DNA from: Kosakonia radicincitans DSM 16656
GTDB taxonomy: Bacteria > Pseudomonadota > Gammaproteobacteria > Enterobacterales > Enterobacteriaceae
Direction: 5' to 3'
Assembly: GCF_000280495.2 (NCBI RefSeq)
Contig: NZ_CP018016.1
Location: forward strand, 5,332,001 to 5,396,000
Length of the DNA: 64,000 nt
The notes beneath the pieces were generated by a model that worked only from the letters and a program-made list of their open reading frames with translations, ran no database searches and was not told the DNA's origin. Of this stretch, positions 1 to 9,145 are shown piece after piece. Every line of letters starts with the position of its first letter. Positions within the stretch are counted from its first letter, which is position 1. The position numbers and the translations under genes were made by a program.

Positions 1-1334
1 GGGCGGTTCGCGGTCTCTTTCATCGTCAGGCCGGTAATCAGGCCAATCACCGCCACAATCATCAGGTAGTAAGCGGGCATTAACAGATTCTCTGAGCTTT
101 CTACCAGCCAGGCCGTCAGGGTCGGCGTCAGACCGGCTATCAGAATCGAGATGTTAAAGGCGCTCGCCAGCGCACTGTAGCGAATATGCGTCGGGAACAT
201 GGCGGGCAGCGTAGAGGCCATCACGCCGGTAAAGCAGTTGAGGATCACCGCCAGCATCAGCAGGCCCGCGAAAATCAAGCCAATCACATTGCTGTTAATC
301 AGAATAAAACACGGAACGGCGAGAGCAAACAGCGCCACGCTGCCCAGCAGCACGAACGGGCGGCGGCCAAAGCGGTCACTCAGCAGCCCCATCACCGGCT
401 GGACAAACAGCATACCAATCATGATCGCGATGATGATCAACACGCCGTGATCTTCCGAGTAGTGCAGGTTATGCGACAGGTAGCTCGGCATATAGGTCAG
501 CAGCATGTAGTAGGTGACGTTGGTGGAAATCACCAGGCCAATACAGGTCAACAGCGCGCGCCAGTGTTTGGTGGCGATCTCTTTAAACGAGACTTTCGGC
601 CCCTCTTGCAACCCCTGACGATCGCCCTGCTCCAGCTTATCGACATGCTGCTGGAACGCCGGGGTCTCTTCCAGCGCGTGGCGCAAATAGAGGCCAATAA
701 GGCCGAGCGGCAGCGCCAGGAAGAACGGAACACGCCAGCCCCAGTCCAGGAAGTTCTCCTCGCCCACCACGGTGGAGAGCAGCACGACCACGCCCGCGCC
801 AAGCACAAAACCGGCAATCGAACCAAAGTCCAGCCAGCTTCCCATAAAACCGCGCTTACGGTCCGGGGAGTACTCCGCAACAAAGATCGACGCGCCGGTA
901 TACTCGCCGCCGACGGAGAAACCCTGCGCCATCTTACACAGCAGCAGCAGAATCGGCGCCCAGATGCCTATCGTGGCGTAGGAGGGGATCAGCCCGATAC
1001 AGAACGTACTGATCGACATGATGACAATGGTGATAGCGAGGATTTTCTGTCGCCCGTACTTATCGCCCAACATACCGAAGAACAGACCGCCCAGCGGGCG
1101 AATCAAGAAAGGAACGGAGAATGTCCCGAGCGCAGCAATCATCTGTACGCTGGGGTTTGCATCGGGGAAGAACACCTTACCAAGGGCGTAGGCGACAAAG
1201 CCGTAGACGCCGAAATCAAACCACTCCATCGCATTACCGAGTGAAGCGGCGGTAATCGCTTTGCGCAATTTCGCATCGTCAATGATGGTCACATCGCGCA
1301 ATGTAATGGGTTTAACTTTTTTCCTTTTTAACAT
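1..1334 (-). CDS. proP: ProP osmosensory proline/glycine betaine:H+ symporter (3' end cut by window edge)
   Basis: Major facilitator in the inner membrane that takes up proline, betaine and related osmoprotectants with protons when osmolality rises. The translated N-terminus (MLKRKKVKPITLRDV) and the rest of the reading frame closely follow E. coli ProP, which has 500 residues. About 445 residues lie in the window. The missing C-terminal part is where the family carries its antiparallel coiled coil. The ATG at 1334 was chosen because the ATG four bases further upstream is out of frame and soon meets a stop. Long open frames on the opposite strand here are shadows of this gene. A CRP-type palindrome and a sigma-S-like -10 lie upstream, as expected for proP P1 and P2. 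Confidence 0.96.
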   Translation of the reverse strand, partial: MLKRKKVKPITLRDVTIIDDAKLRKAITAASLGNAMEWFDFGVYGFVAYALGKVFFPDANPSVQMIAALGTFSVPFLIRPLGGLFFGMLGDKYGRQKILAITIVIMSISTFCIGLIPSYATIGIWAPILLLLCKMAQGFSVGGEYTGASIFVAEYSPDRKRGFMGSWLDFGSIAGFVLGAGVVVLLSTVVGEENFLDWGWRVPFFLALPLGLIGLYLRHALEETPAFQQHVDKLEQGDRQGLQEGPKVSFKEIATKHWRALLTCIGLVISTNVTYYMLLTYMPSYLSHNLHYSEDHGVLIIIAIMIGMLFVQPVMGLLSDRFGRRPFVLLGSVALFALAVPCFILINSNVIGLIFAGLLMLAVILNCFTGVMASTLPAMFPTHIRYSALASAFNISILIAGLTPTLTAWLVESSENLLMPAYYLMIVAVIGLITGLTMKETANR

Positions 1335-1420
1335 GCATGTTTTCCTCTTTAGCTTGCGCCCTGAACCGCCCGACGCTTATCCCTGCCGGGCGTTTTTACA
1401 GCTTTTCAGCCTTCCTGTTC

Positions 1421-1430
1421 AAGCGTAGCA
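1421..1430 (-). promoter_or_regulatory. Candidate sigma-S -10 of proP P2
   Basis: On the minus strand this reads TGCTACGCTT, close to the extended sigma-S -10 consensus. It would start transcription about 80 bases before the proP ATG. E. coli proP P2 is RpoS- and Fis-dependent and starts at a similar distance (known). That this is the functional promoter is inference. Confidence 0.5.
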
Positions 1431-1525
1431 GGTTTACTTACACTGGCGGTTTTCCGCCGTACAACCGAACCTGTTGACGCCTGCTGGGCAGTGAATGACT
1501 TATTTACCCTAACAGGGTTTAAAAA

Positions 1526-1541
1526 TGTGATCAAATTCACA
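1526..1541. promoter_or_regulatory. CRP-type site upstream of proP
   Basis: TGTGA-N6-TCACA is a perfect match to both CRP half-sites. It sits about 190 bases before the proP ATG. In E. coli proP P1 is controlled by CRP from a site at a comparable place. It is about 460 bases from kdgT, so proP is the more likely target. Confidence 0.75.
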
Positions 1542-1761
1542 CAGTTTTACCCAGCGATATTCAGCCCCTCCTTTTCATCCCCTGCACACCCTTTTTCCAC
1601 AGCACAACGCGGCTTATATCCACGCTAAATACCCATGTTTTATCACGGTCGTGATTATTACTTTGCTAGTGTCCTAGTCGCTATATTTCGTCACAACCTA
1701 ATTACATCTCTAATAACAGAAATAACACCAACAAATCTTTACACAGAATATGTGATCGGAA

Positions 1762-1785
1762 TAACTAAAACATTGTTTTATTCTT
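1762..1785 (+). promoter_or_regulatory. Candidate KdgR operator
   Basis: The sequence ACTAAAACATTGTTTTATTC forms an AT-rich inverted repeat centred on CATTG. It matches the usual KdgR-box layout (AATRAAAC..GTTTYATT type). KdgR represses 2-keto-3-deoxygluconate and pectin/glucuronate genes in enterobacteria, and the next gene is the kdgT permease. The site is about 210 bases before its start codon. Confidence 0.6.
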
Positions 1786-1993
1786 ATTGAATCAATATTC
1801 CATAGAAAGCATGATACGCCCATAAAAAGCGGCGCTAAGAAATGTCTTGCAAGGATTGTCAGTCAATTCCAGGGCGTTCCGTGAAAGTCGATAGTGAATA
1901 TTTAACGAGCGACAGTATTTAACCACCTGAATCGAAAGGTATTAATTTTTAGCTTTCCTCGTTCATGATAATGACGAGCAGTGAGGATTCTCT

Positions 1994-2992
1994 ATGAAAA
2001 TCAAGGCCACGATTGAACGTATCCCTGGCGGGATGATGCTGGTTCCGCTGCTGTTGGGGGCAATCCTGAATACACTGGCGCCGGATACCGGGGCTTATTT
2101 CGGCTCTTTCACCAAAGGCATGATTAGCGGTACGGTGCCGATTCTTGCAGTCTGGTTTTTCTGTATTGGCGCCTCCATTGATTTGCGTGCAACCGGCACC
2201 GTATTACGTAAATCCGGCACGCTGGTGCTGACCAAAATCGCTGTCGCCTGGCTCGTGGCGATGATCGCCGCGTCATTTATTCCGGACAGCGGAATTCAGA
2301 CCGGTTTCTTTGCCGGGCTTTCGGTGCTGGCGCTGGTTTCCGCCATGGATATGACCAACGGCGGTCTGTATGCCAGCCTGATGAACCAGTACGGCAGCAA
2401 AGAAGAATCGGGCGCTTTCGTTCTGATGTCGCTGGAGTCCGGCCCGCTGATGACCATGGTGATCCTCGGTTCCGCCGGCCTCGCTTCCTTTGAACCCCAC
2501 CACTTCGTTGGCGCGGTTCTGCCGTTCCTGATTGGTTTTGCGCTGGGTAACCTCGATCACGATCTGCGCGCTTTCTTCAGCAAAGCAACGCCGGTGCTGA
2601 TTCCGTTCTTCGGCTTCGCGCTGGGTAACACCATCAACCTGAGCGTGATTATGCAGACCGGTCTGCTGGGCATTTTCCTCGGCGTTGCGGTCATCATCAT
2701 CACCGGTATTCCGCTGATTATTGCCGACCGCGTGATCGGTGGCGGTAACGGTACGGCAGGCGTCGCAGCCTCTTCAGCCGCCGGTGCGGCAGTAGCGAAC
2801 CCGGTGATTATTGCGCAGATCAACCCGGCGTTTGAACCGGTTGCCGCCTCCGCAACGGCGTTAGTCGCCGCGAGTGTGATTGTGACGGCGATTCTGGTGC
2901 CGATTATCACCGCCCTGTATGCCAAACGCTTTGGCAATCCAGCGCAAGCCGCAGACCGTGCAGAGAAACCGGTCGAATCCACCGGGCATTAA
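1994..2992 (+). CDS. kdgT: 2-keto-3-deoxygluconate permease KdgT
   Basis: Proton-coupled inner-membrane carrier for 2-keto-3-deoxy-D-gluconate, an intermediate of pectin and hexuronate catabolism. The 332-residue product is almost all hydrophobic segments. It carries the KdgT family blocks [10 protein letters not shown] near the N-terminus, [25 protein letters not shown] and [12 protein letters not shown], in the same order and spacing as E. coli KdgT. The start ATG follows a GAGGAT ribosome-binding sequence. The gene stands alone, with a KdgR-like box upstream and a strong hairpin after the stop. In K-12 kdgT is elsewhere, next to cpxP/sodA, so this location between proP and yjcZ differs. 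Confidence 0.92.
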   Translation: MKIKATIERIPGGMMLVPLLLGAILNTLAPDTGAYFGSFTKGMISGTVPILAVWFFCIGASIDLRATGTVLRKSGTLVLTKIAVAWLVAMIAASFIPDSGIQTGFFAGLSVLALVSAMDMTNGGLYASLMNQYGSKEESGAFVLMSLESGPLMTMVILGSAGLASFEPHHFVGAVLPFLIGFALGNLDHDLRAFFSKATPVLIPFFGFALGNTINLSVIMQTGLLGIFLGVAVIIITGIPLIIADRVIGGGNGTAGVAASSAAGAAVANPVIIAQINPAFEPVAASATALVAASVIVTAILVPIITALYAKRFGNPAQAADRAEKPVESTGH

Positions 2993-3000
2993 TAGCGCAT

Positions 3001-3027
3001 AAAAAAAGCCCCTGACGGGGCTTTTTG
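3001..3027. terminator. Bidirectional intrinsic terminator between kdgT and yjcZ
   Basis: AAAAAGCCCC-TGA-CGGGGCTTTTT forms a perfect hairpin with a T run on both strands. It lies 8 bases after kdgT and about 60 bases after the convergent yjcZ, so it can serve both. Confidence 0.9.
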
Positions 3028-3088
3028 CTGTTCGCTATGTCCTGCGATTACCAGCCCGACCGGCCAGACAATTGCGGGGCACACCGTT

Positions 3089-3961
3089 TTACTCACCGAA
3101 GATCTCTTCCACCATCGCCGTAGCGATACGTGATGCTGAACAGAGACGCGGCATGCCGAGGGCTACGGTCTGCCAGCTCTGCGTGACCGACCAGCAAATA
3201 GGATGGCGTTCGGCATCGCACCAGTCGCCAAGCCAGCCGAGTAAATCCTTATAATCCATCAGCCCCGGCGTGGAAGGCGTTGCCAGCCACTGATGATAAA
3301 AATGGCGGGTCGCCGGTGAGGCATTGATCCCCTGCGCCAGAAAATCGGCGGCCATGGCGCATAAATTATCTTTCAGCATTTGCGCCACATCTTCGTTGCC
3401 CAGACGACAGGCATCGCCAAAAGCGCCCCAGCGCAGCTCCTCCAGCGCCACATAACAGCGCCCGGCCATCGACCAGCCGTTGTAGTTTCCGGCGCGCCAG
3501 TGGGCAAAAACCTGTTCGCTGTGATGTCCGGCCTGTACCGCCAGCCCACGTTGCGTCAGCGCTTTCTCTTTCCAGGCGGCGCGCTGGCTGAAGTGGCTCA
3601 ACAACTCTTCATACTGTTGTACGCTGCCAGGATTTACCGAACGCCGTTCCGTCTGCTGCAATGCGCTAAGCCGCTGGGTAATGCGCGTGAGTGCCAGATG
3701 TCCGGGGTCGAGCATGCTCGCCAGCTTCTCCGCCAGCCCTAAACGTAGGGTGTCGTTTTCATTTAATACGCCGGACATCGCCCACGGCCGCAGTTGAGTT
3801 TGCGCCATGATCTCTTGCGTCAGGCGTTCACGAAATAACTGCTGCTGAGGCACAACCGGCGACTGGCGCGCAGCGTCTGCGCCCTGCACCAGATCAACGA
3901 TAAATTTTGGATGAATACACTCAAGTACCCGTCCGGGGCCATCCAGAAGTTGATTTTTCAT
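3089..3961 (-). CDS. yjcZ: YjcZ family protein
   Basis: A 290-residue protein that matches E. coli YjcZ in size and place, directly downstream of crfC. The start codon overlaps the end of crfC (crfC stops at 3958), which implies translational coupling. No signal peptide or membrane segment is visible, so it should be cytoplasmic. Its molecular function is not known. E. coli yjcZ has been reported as a multicopy suppressor of a motility defect caused by loss of a c-di-GMP phosphodiesterase (recalled, not visible here). A bidirectional terminator follows. Confidence 0.85.
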   Translation of the reverse strand: MKNQLLDGPGRVLECIHPKFIVDLVQGADAARQSPVVPQQQLFRERLTQEIMAQTQLRPWAMSGVLNENDTLRLGLAEKLASMLDPGHLALTRITQRLSALQQTERRSVNPGSVQQYEELLSHFSQRAAWKEKALTQRGLAVQAGHHSEQVFAHWRAGNYNGWSMAGRCYVALEELRWGAFGDACRLGNEDVAQMLKDNLCAMAADFLAQGINASPATRHFYHQWLATPSTPGLMDYKDLLGWLGDWCDAERHPICWSVTQSWQTVALGMPRLCSASRIATAMVEEIFGE

Positions 3962-6312
3962 GGCTGCTCTGCTGCGAATAAGGTTTGTATATCATCGCGT
4001 AACAGCCGGGCATCTTCATGGATCCAGTTAGCCGTCCTGATGCTCTGTTGCAGATGCTGACGCAACATCTGCACTGATGATTCGTTTTGCTGACGTATCG
4101 CCAGGCTGTCACGCAAACTTTCCTGTAGTCCCGCAAGACTTAACGAGAATTCGGCGAAAAATGTTGCCATCCCAGCCGTAACAGAAACATCGACCTGCGC
4201 TGCCAAAGCTTTACGAATTTGTTCACAAAAATGAGCCACATGGCCGATCAGCTTTTTATGCAGCGCGGCAATATCAATCACGTAACGGGTGCGGGTAGCG
4301 ACATAATCATCCCAACCCCAACCGGGGTTATTTAACCAGCGAGACACCGTTTCCCGCACACTGCCGGAACGCGGTGCCTGCCCGGCAGGCGTATCTTCCG
4401 GGGCGATCACGTTGGTGAACAGGGAACGGGTATTAAAATTGAGCGCACTGGGCTGGAACGCAGGGAAACTGATACGCGCGCGGAAACCGGCATGGTTAAG
4501 CTCTTCTTTAATACGCGTTTCAATCGGGCGCATGGCATCGTTCAGCGAACGCGTCAGCGTATTTTCCAGCTCATCAAAACGCAGCGCCAGTTCACGGCTG
4601 ATGCGCTCCTGCGCCGCCAGCAGAATAGTTTCACAGGCCGAACGGATCTTGCTCAGCGCAATTTGCGCCTGGCCTTCGTTTTCCAGCACCAGTTGACCGG
4701 GGTTATAACCTTCATCAAGGCGCAAATCAGCCTTACCGTCGCCCAACGCCTCCATCATCTGCCCATCGTGGAACCAGGCATCAATGGCCTCAACAATTTC
4801 GAACTGCTGGCCGTGGATAAAGATCTCCGCTGCCGCCAGCGCCTCTTCGACTTCATGTTCGATCTCGTCGCTGACGGACGCCTGGCTGGTGCGCAGCAGC
4901 GCCATATCCTCTTCCAGCCGGGTAATATTTTGCTCCAGTTGCTCGTAAGCCACCGTCAGCCCCTGATAGCGAAAATCGAGATATTCGCGCGCGCTCTGGG
5001 TGTAATTGAGCAGCTTATGCGATGCAGAACGCAGCGCGTACAGCGAGGCATTGGCATGCGCAGCGTGCAGTAACTTACGGATCGGTTTCTCAAACAGCGA
5101 ATCTTCCCACAGCAGCTCTGCCGCGTGATGAATATGCTCAATATCGTCCAGATCGGCGGTGCGCCAGCGGCGGCCCAGCGCCGCTTCGGCAAAATCCTGC
5201 ACCCAGCGCTGCTCCTGCGGATCCGGCAACTGACCGCGATGTTTTAACTCATGGCGCGCGCGGTTAGCCAGATATCCCCACATGGAAGAGACCGGAAAGA
5301 TCTGCGTCGGGTTGATATTGCCTTTCATTAGTGTTCCGGAAATCAGCGCCCGCACCTGCTCTTCGTCATCGCTGTTACGATCTTTCTGATCGAATTTATT
5401 CACTAACGCGTACAGCGGCACCGAACGCCCCACTGCAGAAATCGCGCGGCGTACCTCTTCATCAGAGATAGATTTAAGCTGGGTGTAATCCATCACCGCC
5501 AGCACGGCGGAGGCCCGCGCCAGCTGTTCGTTGAGCATTTTTTGCAGATGCGGCTGCCCGGCTTCATTCGGCCCGGGGGTATCCAGCAGCGTGAGCTGGC
5601 CGAGTTGGTTCTCCAGCCCGGCCAGATGCACAAACTCCACTTCAATCACCGGGATATGTTCAATCGCCGCATAGGCGGAGAAGGGAAAATCCACATCCAG
5701 CGCTTTCGACAGGCGCACCAGGTCGTTGAGGCTTTTTAAACAGTGGAAAATAGGTTGCGCACCGAGATAGTGCTTATCAAATGCATCGCCTTGCGCAATA
5801 CGATCCAGCAGCGCAGCCATGTCTTTATCGATCTCAAGCTGCTGCGCCAACTTTTCCCGGTCATAGTTGAACAGCCGGGTTTGCAGTTGTTGCGCAAGCG
5901 CGTCAATCGGGCCGACATGGGAGAAATGCAGGATCGGCTCTTTCTGACCCGGCGTATGGCGAATAAGCGTCGGCAACGCGGTCATCGGCCGGTTGCGGTT
6001 GGGCAATACTTCCGTACCCACGATCGCATTAATCGTAGTGGATTTGCCGGCTTTCATGGTACCGACGATCGCCAGCACCATCTCCAGCCGGGTGATTTTC
6101 CGTAATTCGTTATGCAGCGTAGCCTGTTGCGCCTCTACGCCGCGAGCGCTGAAATGCAAAGGCAGCACATTGGCATTTTCTGCCTTACCGACCGCGTTCG
6201 TCTCATCAAACGTCGCTGCCGGCATTTTTTTCAGTGCCTGGAGATTATGCAGTGAAAGTTGTAACAACCTTTCTGCTTCCTGGCTTAATTCAAAAATTGT
6301 TTGTGTGTGCAT
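3958..6312 (-). CDS. crfC: CrfC (YjdA) dynamin-like clamp-binding sister replication fork colocalization protein
   Basis: Dynamin-family GTPase-like protein. In E. coli it binds the DNA polymerase clamp and keeps sister replication forks together after initiation. The 784-residue product shows the GTPase motifs in order: P-loop GTMKAGKST at 84-92, DTPG at 244-247 and NKFD at 305-308. A long helical, coiled-coil-rich C-terminal half follows, as in dynamins. It is about 40 residues longer than E. coli CrfC (742), the extra length lying mostly in the helical half. The start ATG follows a GGAAAG sequence. It overlaps yjcZ by 4 bases and forms a two-gene operon with it. Confidence 0.92.
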   Translation of the reverse strand: MHTQTIFELSQEAERLLQLSLHNLQALKKMPAATFDETNAVGKAENANVLPLHFSARGVEAQQATLHNELRKITRLEMVLAIVGTMKAGKSTTINAIVGTEVLPNRNRPMTALPTLIRHTPGQKEPILHFSHVGPIDALAQQLQTRLFNYDREKLAQQLEIDKDMAALLDRIAQGDAFDKHYLGAQPIFHCLKSLNDLVRLSKALDVDFPFSAYAAIEHIPVIEVEFVHLAGLENQLGQLTLLDTPGPNEAGQPHLQKMLNEQLARASAVLAVMDYTQLKSISDEEVRRAISAVGRSVPLYALVNKFDQKDRNSDDEEQVRALISGTLMKGNINPTQIFPVSSMWGYLANRARHELKHRGQLPDPQEQRWVQDFAEAALGRRWRTADLDDIEHIHHAAELLWEDSLFEKPIRKLLHAAHANASLYALRSASHKLLNYTQSAREYLDFRYQGLTVAYEQLEQNITRLEEDMALLRTSQASVSDEIEHEVEEALAAAEIFIHGQQFEIVEAIDAWFHDGQMMEALGDGKADLRLDEGYNPGQLVLENEGQAQIALSKIRSACETILLAAQERISRELALRFDELENTLTRSLNDAMRPIETRIKEELNHAGFRARISFPAFQPSALNFNTRSLFTNVIAPEDTPAGQAPRSGSVRETVSRWLNNPGWGWDDYVATRTRYVIDIAALHKKLIGHVAHFCEQIRKALAAQVDVSVTAGMATFFAEFSLSLAGLQESLRDSLAIRQQNESSVQMLRQHLQQSIRTANWIHEDARLLRDDIQTLFAAEQP

Positions 6313-6917
6313 GACAAAAGTCTTTCCTTAACGCAAATTTTCTTACTTTTATTTAGCCGGAATGTTTTATTAGTGAAGTTTCGGCTTTTATAATTACGTG
6401 TGGAAAATATCTTCGAAAAGATAAACACCTGATGATAATCAGGAAAATATAATTTTTTCTCTCAAAAAATGGCAGCGTCACACCTCCGGCTTTTAAAGAC
6501 CAGAGAGTTAGAGCGTAGCTCATTTTCAGGAACAAACAGGATATATCGTCATTATTTACCCACCCGCTTTGAGAGGAAATTATCTGCCGCAGAGACAGAC
6601 ACAGTAGGCATGACAGTTTAGTTATCTAATGGCACCGTATACTACACGCCACCATATCTGAATTACTAAATGGTGGCAATTTCCGCCATAAAATATTCTA
6701 AATATTATCTCAGGAAGTTTGCTTCCGGCCTTTCTGCGATAAGCATCGCTTAAGCGAATGACAGGTTATGTCACCGCCTGGACTTTTTTTATCCTCACGC
6801 CTGGAAAATAATAACAACGGCAATTGTGCGGTTTTGCTGTATAATTGCCGCCTTTCAGGCATTGTGCCTTTTGTGCTGGCCACCGCCAGCGTTGTATGTT
6901 CTTTTGAGGAAATCCCT
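6313..6917. other. AT-rich crfC-yjdM intergenic region
   Basis: These 605 non-coding bases separate divergent crfC and yjdM. The stretch is clearly richer in A+T than the flanking genes. It contains a TATAAT hexamer at 6840-6845, about 70 bases before yjdM and the likely -10 for that gene, and a 12-base palindrome TCGCTTAAGCGA at 6746-6757. Short open frames here lack a ribosome-binding site and family resemblance. Nothing else was recognised. Confidence 0.6.
6840..6845 (+). promoter_or_regulatory. Probable yjdM -10 hexamer
   Basis: A perfect TATAAT stands about 70 bases upstream of the yjdM ATG. No strong -35 is seen at 17 bases; TTGTGC at 6824 is the nearest candidate, with a short spacer. 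The assignment to yjdM is inference from position. Confidence 0.5.
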
Positions 6918-7253
6918 ATGCAACTCCCCCACTGCCCAAAATGTAATTCCGAATACACCTATGAAGATAATGGCATGTTCATTTGCCCGGAATGCGCTCA
7001 CGAGTGGAACAATGCTGAACCGGCACACGACGCCGATGAATTAATCGTCAAGGATGCCAATGGCAATCTGCTGGCCGACGGCGATAGCGTAACGGTAATT
7101 AAAGATTTGAAAGTAAAAGGCAGTTCTTCAATGTTGAAGATCGGCACCAAAGTTAAAAATATTCGTCTGGTCGAAGGCGATCATAATATCGATTGTAAAA
7201 TCGACGGTTTCGGCCCGATGAAACTGAAATCAGAATTCGTTAAAAAGAACTGA
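6918..7253 (+). CDS. yjdM: YjdM (PhnA) zinc-ribbon protein
   Basis: A 111-residue protein nearly identical to E. coli YjdM, formerly PhnA. The N-terminus carries a zinc ribbon of two Cys pairs (CPKC near residue 6, CPEC near 26). The rest is the compact PhnA beta domain ([26 protein letters not shown]). The old name came from its closeness to phn genes; it is not phosphonoacetate hydrolase and its role is unknown. Translation from the upstream in-frame ATG at 6768 is unlikely: the ATG at 6918 has a good GAGGAAAT ribosome-binding site and matches the E. coli start. Confidence 0.95.
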   Translation: MQLPHCPKCNSEYTYEDNGMFICPECAHEWNNAEPAHDADELIVKDANGNLLADGDSVTVIKDLKVKGSSSMLKIGTKVKNIRLVEGDHNIDCKIDGFGPMKLKSEFVKKN

Positions 7254-7259
7254 TGATTC

Positions 7260-7290
7260 GGCGGGAAACTTATACTTCCCGCCTGGCTTT
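7260..7290 (+). terminator. Probable terminator after yjdM
   Basis: GGCGGGAA and TTCCCGCC form an 8-bp stem with an 8-base loop, followed by a T-rich but interrupted tail. It starts 6 bases after the yjdM stop. Confidence 0.6.
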
Positions 7291-7346
7291 CTTTCACTTT
7301 CCCCCGCTACACTCAATGGCAGATTTCGTTACCAGAGGTAATGATT

Positions 7347-7784
7347 ATGCCGCTCAGTCCCTACATCTCTTTTTCAGGCCAGTGCAACGACGCCATTCAG
7401 TTCTACCAGCAGGCTTTACAGGCTGAATTACTCTATAAAATCACCTTCGGCGAAATGCCCAATCCCCCGGAAGCGAATGATGACGGCTGTGCCGCCGGGT
7501 ACGCGTTTGCCGAAAGCGATATTGCTCACGCCAGCCTGCACATCGCCGGTAGTGAGATCATGATGAGCGACGGCAAACAAGGCGCTGCGGCGTACGCCGG
7601 TTTTACCTTAAGCCTCGCCACCCAGGATGTTGCGCAGGGTAAAGCCTGGTTTGACACTCTTGCCGCCGAAGGCCATATCACGATGCCCTGGCAGGAAACC
7701 TTCTGGGCGCAGGGTTTTGGCATGGTGACAGATAAATTCGGCATCCCGTGGATGGTCAACGTCGCCAAACCACCGCAAACCTGA
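7347..7784 (+). CDS. yjdN: YjdN (PhnB-like) VOC-fold metalloprotein
   Basis: A 145-residue glyoxalase/bleomycin-resistance (VOC) superfamily protein, orthologous to E. coli YjdN (old name PhnB). Family marks include PYISFSGQCNDAIQFY at the N-terminus, the SDGKQG loop and the C-terminal DKFGIPWMVN. No phosphonate role has been established. The ATG at 7347 was preferred to 7341 because the AGAGG at 7334-7338 is then correctly spaced and the N-terminus MPLSPYISF matches E. coli. It is a single gene, closed by a strong terminator. Confidence 0.93.
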   Translation: MPLSPYISFSGQCNDAIQFYQQALQAELLYKITFGEMPNPPEANDDGCAAGYAFAESDIAHASLHIAGSEIMMSDGKQGAAAYAGFTLSLATQDVAQGKAWFDTLAAEGHITMPWQETFWAQGFGMVTDKFGIPWMVNVAKPPQT

Positions 7785-7804
7785 TTCACAGCACATTCCC
7801 CAAC

Positions 7805-7831
7805 GGGAGCCGTCAGCGGCTCCCTTTTTTT
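7805..7831 (+). terminator. Intrinsic terminator after yjdN
   Basis: GGGAGCCG-TCAG-CGGCTCCC is a perfect 8-bp stem followed by an unbroken T run. It separates yjdN from the phn operon. Confidence 0.9.
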
Positions 7832-7959
7832 GCCCGTTGCAGATCACTCTTCATCTCTCAGCAACGATTGCATAACCCAAATGAAACATTAATCCGCCAG
7901 CATGGACTCACGCTGTGATGACTGCCATAAGGCAGCCGTTTTTTACCCGTGAGGTTCAG
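7832..7959 (+). promoter_or_regulatory. phn operon leader region
   Basis: This must hold the promoter of phnF-P because a terminator precedes it and all following phn genes abut or overlap. The segment around 7875-7900 (AACCCAAATGAAACATTAAT) resembles what is recalled of the E. coli phnC promoter, which would fit loss of phnCDE from between promoter and phnF. A clear pair of PhoB repeats was not found. A small CTGCC-ATAA-GGCAG hairpin followed by six T lies at 7922-7944. Confidence 0.4.
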
Positions 7960-8691
7960 ATGACCATGCACTTGTCCAGACATCCGACCAGCTATCCCAC
8001 ACGCTATCAGGAGATTGCCGCCAGGCTGGAGCAGGAGTTGCGAAATAACTATCGCTGCGGCGACTGGCTGCCAGCGGAACAGCAACTGGCCGCACGCTTT
8101 GAGGTGAATCGCCACACTTTACGCCGCGCCATCGATCAACTGGTGGAGAAAGGCTGGGTGCAGCGCCGCCAGGGCATCGGCGTGCTGGTGCTGATGCGCC
8201 CGTTTGATTACCCGCTCAATGCCCAGGCGCGCTTTAGCCAGAACCTGCTCGATCAGGGCAGCCATCCCACCAGCGAACGCCTGCTGGCGGTACTGCGTCC
8301 GGCCTCCGAGCACATCGCCGATGCGTTAGGCATCAGCGAAGGCGACAACGTGGTGCATTTACGCACCCGCCGCCGGGTGAATGGCGTCGCCCTCTGTCTT
8401 ATTGATCACTACTTCGCCGATCTCACGCTGTGGCCGCTGCTGCAACAGTTCGACCACGGTTCGCTGCATGACTTTTTGCGTGAACGCGCGGGGATCAGCC
8501 TGAAACGTACCCAGACGCGCATTAGCGCGCGTCGTGCGCAGGTGAAAGAGAGCCGCTGGCTGGAGATTCCCAATATGGCGCCTCTGCTCTGCGTGCGCAC
8601 CCTTAACCATCGCGAAGGCGACGTCAACGCGACGGAGTACTCCGTCAGCCTGACCCGCGCCGACATGATCGAATTCACCATGGAGCACTGA
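7960..8691 (+). CDS. phnF: PhnF GntR/HutC-family regulator of phosphonate metabolism
   Basis: Probable transcriptional repressor of the phn operon. An N-terminal winged helix-turn-helix of GntR type (about residues 13-75; QQLAARFEVNRHTLRRAI is the recognition region) is joined to a C-terminal UTRA ligand-binding domain. Length and sequence track E. coli PhnF (241 residues). The start could be 7960 (GAGG five bases upstream) or 7966, which matches the annotated E. coli start. An earlier ATG at 7915 has no ribosome-binding site. It ends one base before phnG. Here PhnF is the first gene of the operon, whereas in E. coli phnCDE precede it. Confidence 0.94.
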   Translation: MTMHLSRHPTSYPTRYQEIAARLEQELRNNYRCGDWLPAEQQLAARFEVNRHTLRRAIDQLVEKGWVQRRQGIGVLVLMRPFDYPLNAQARFSQNLLDQGSHPTSERLLAVLRPASEHIADALGISEGDNVVHLRTRRRVNGVALCLIDHYFADLTLWPLLQQFDHGSLHDFLRERAGISLKRTQTRISARRAQVKESRWLEIPNMAPLLCVRTLNHREGDVNATEYSVSLTRADMIEFTMEH

Positions 8692-8692
8692 G

Positions 8693-9145
8693 ATGCACTT
8701 TGATACGCCTACTCGTCAACGCTGGATGGCAGCGCTTGCCCAGTCCACCCCGGAGATGCTGCGGGCGCGGATGCGTACGCTGGGCCTGGCGCCCGACTAT
8801 GAGCATGTCCGCGAGCCGCAAACCGGGCTGGTGCAGGTGCAGGCGCGCATGGGCGGCACCGGCGATCGCTTCTTCCCCGGCGACACCACGCTGACCCGCG
8901 CCGTCGTGCGCCTGAGCAGCGGCCAGATCGGCTTTAGCTGGGTGCTCGGGCGCGACAAAGGCCATGCCGAACGCTGCGCCGTGTGCGACGCGTTATTGCA
9001 GGAGCCAACCCATTTCCAGACGCTGATGGAAACCCTGATAACCCCGCTGGAAGCGGACCGCGCCGCGCGCATTGCAGCGCGTCTGGCAGAAGTCAACGCC
9101 AGCCGGGTCGACTTTTTCACCCTGGTTCGCGGAGATAACGCATGA
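8693..9145 (+). CDS. phnG: C-P lyase core subunit PhnG
   Basis: Subunit of the PhnGHIJ carbon-phosphorus lyase core complex in the cytoplasm. With PhnI it helps join phosphonate to ATP, displacing adenine to give ribose-1-phosphonate triphosphate. The 150-residue product matches E. coli PhnG in length and has the conserved block [22 protein letters not shown] seven bases upstream supports the ATG at 8693. The stop overlaps the phnH start (ATGA). Confidence 0.96.
   Translation: MHFDTPTRQRWMAALAQSTPEMLRARMRTLGLAPDYEHVREPQTGLVQVQARMGGTGDRFFPGDTTLTRAVVRLSSGQIGFSWVLGRDKGHAERCAVCDALLQEPTHFQTLMETLITPLEADRAARIAARLAEVNASRVDFFTLVRGDNA

Larger units (their letters stand above)
1335..1993. other. Divergent proP-kdgT intergenic regulatory region
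   Basis: This 659-base non-coding stretch separates divergent proP and kdgT and turns AT-rich towards kdgT. It holds a perfect CRP-type palindrome, a sigma-S-like -10 facing proP and a KdgR-like operator facing kdgT, each listed separately. A further TGTGA half-site at 1751-1755 has no good partner. No convincing small gene was seen. Confidence 0.7.

Noticed and set aside
186..1244. 352-codon open frame on the plus strand
   Set aside because: Antisense to proP, which has a clear family match. The frame is low-complexity (His/Gln/Arg-rich), as expected for a shadow of a GC-rich gene.
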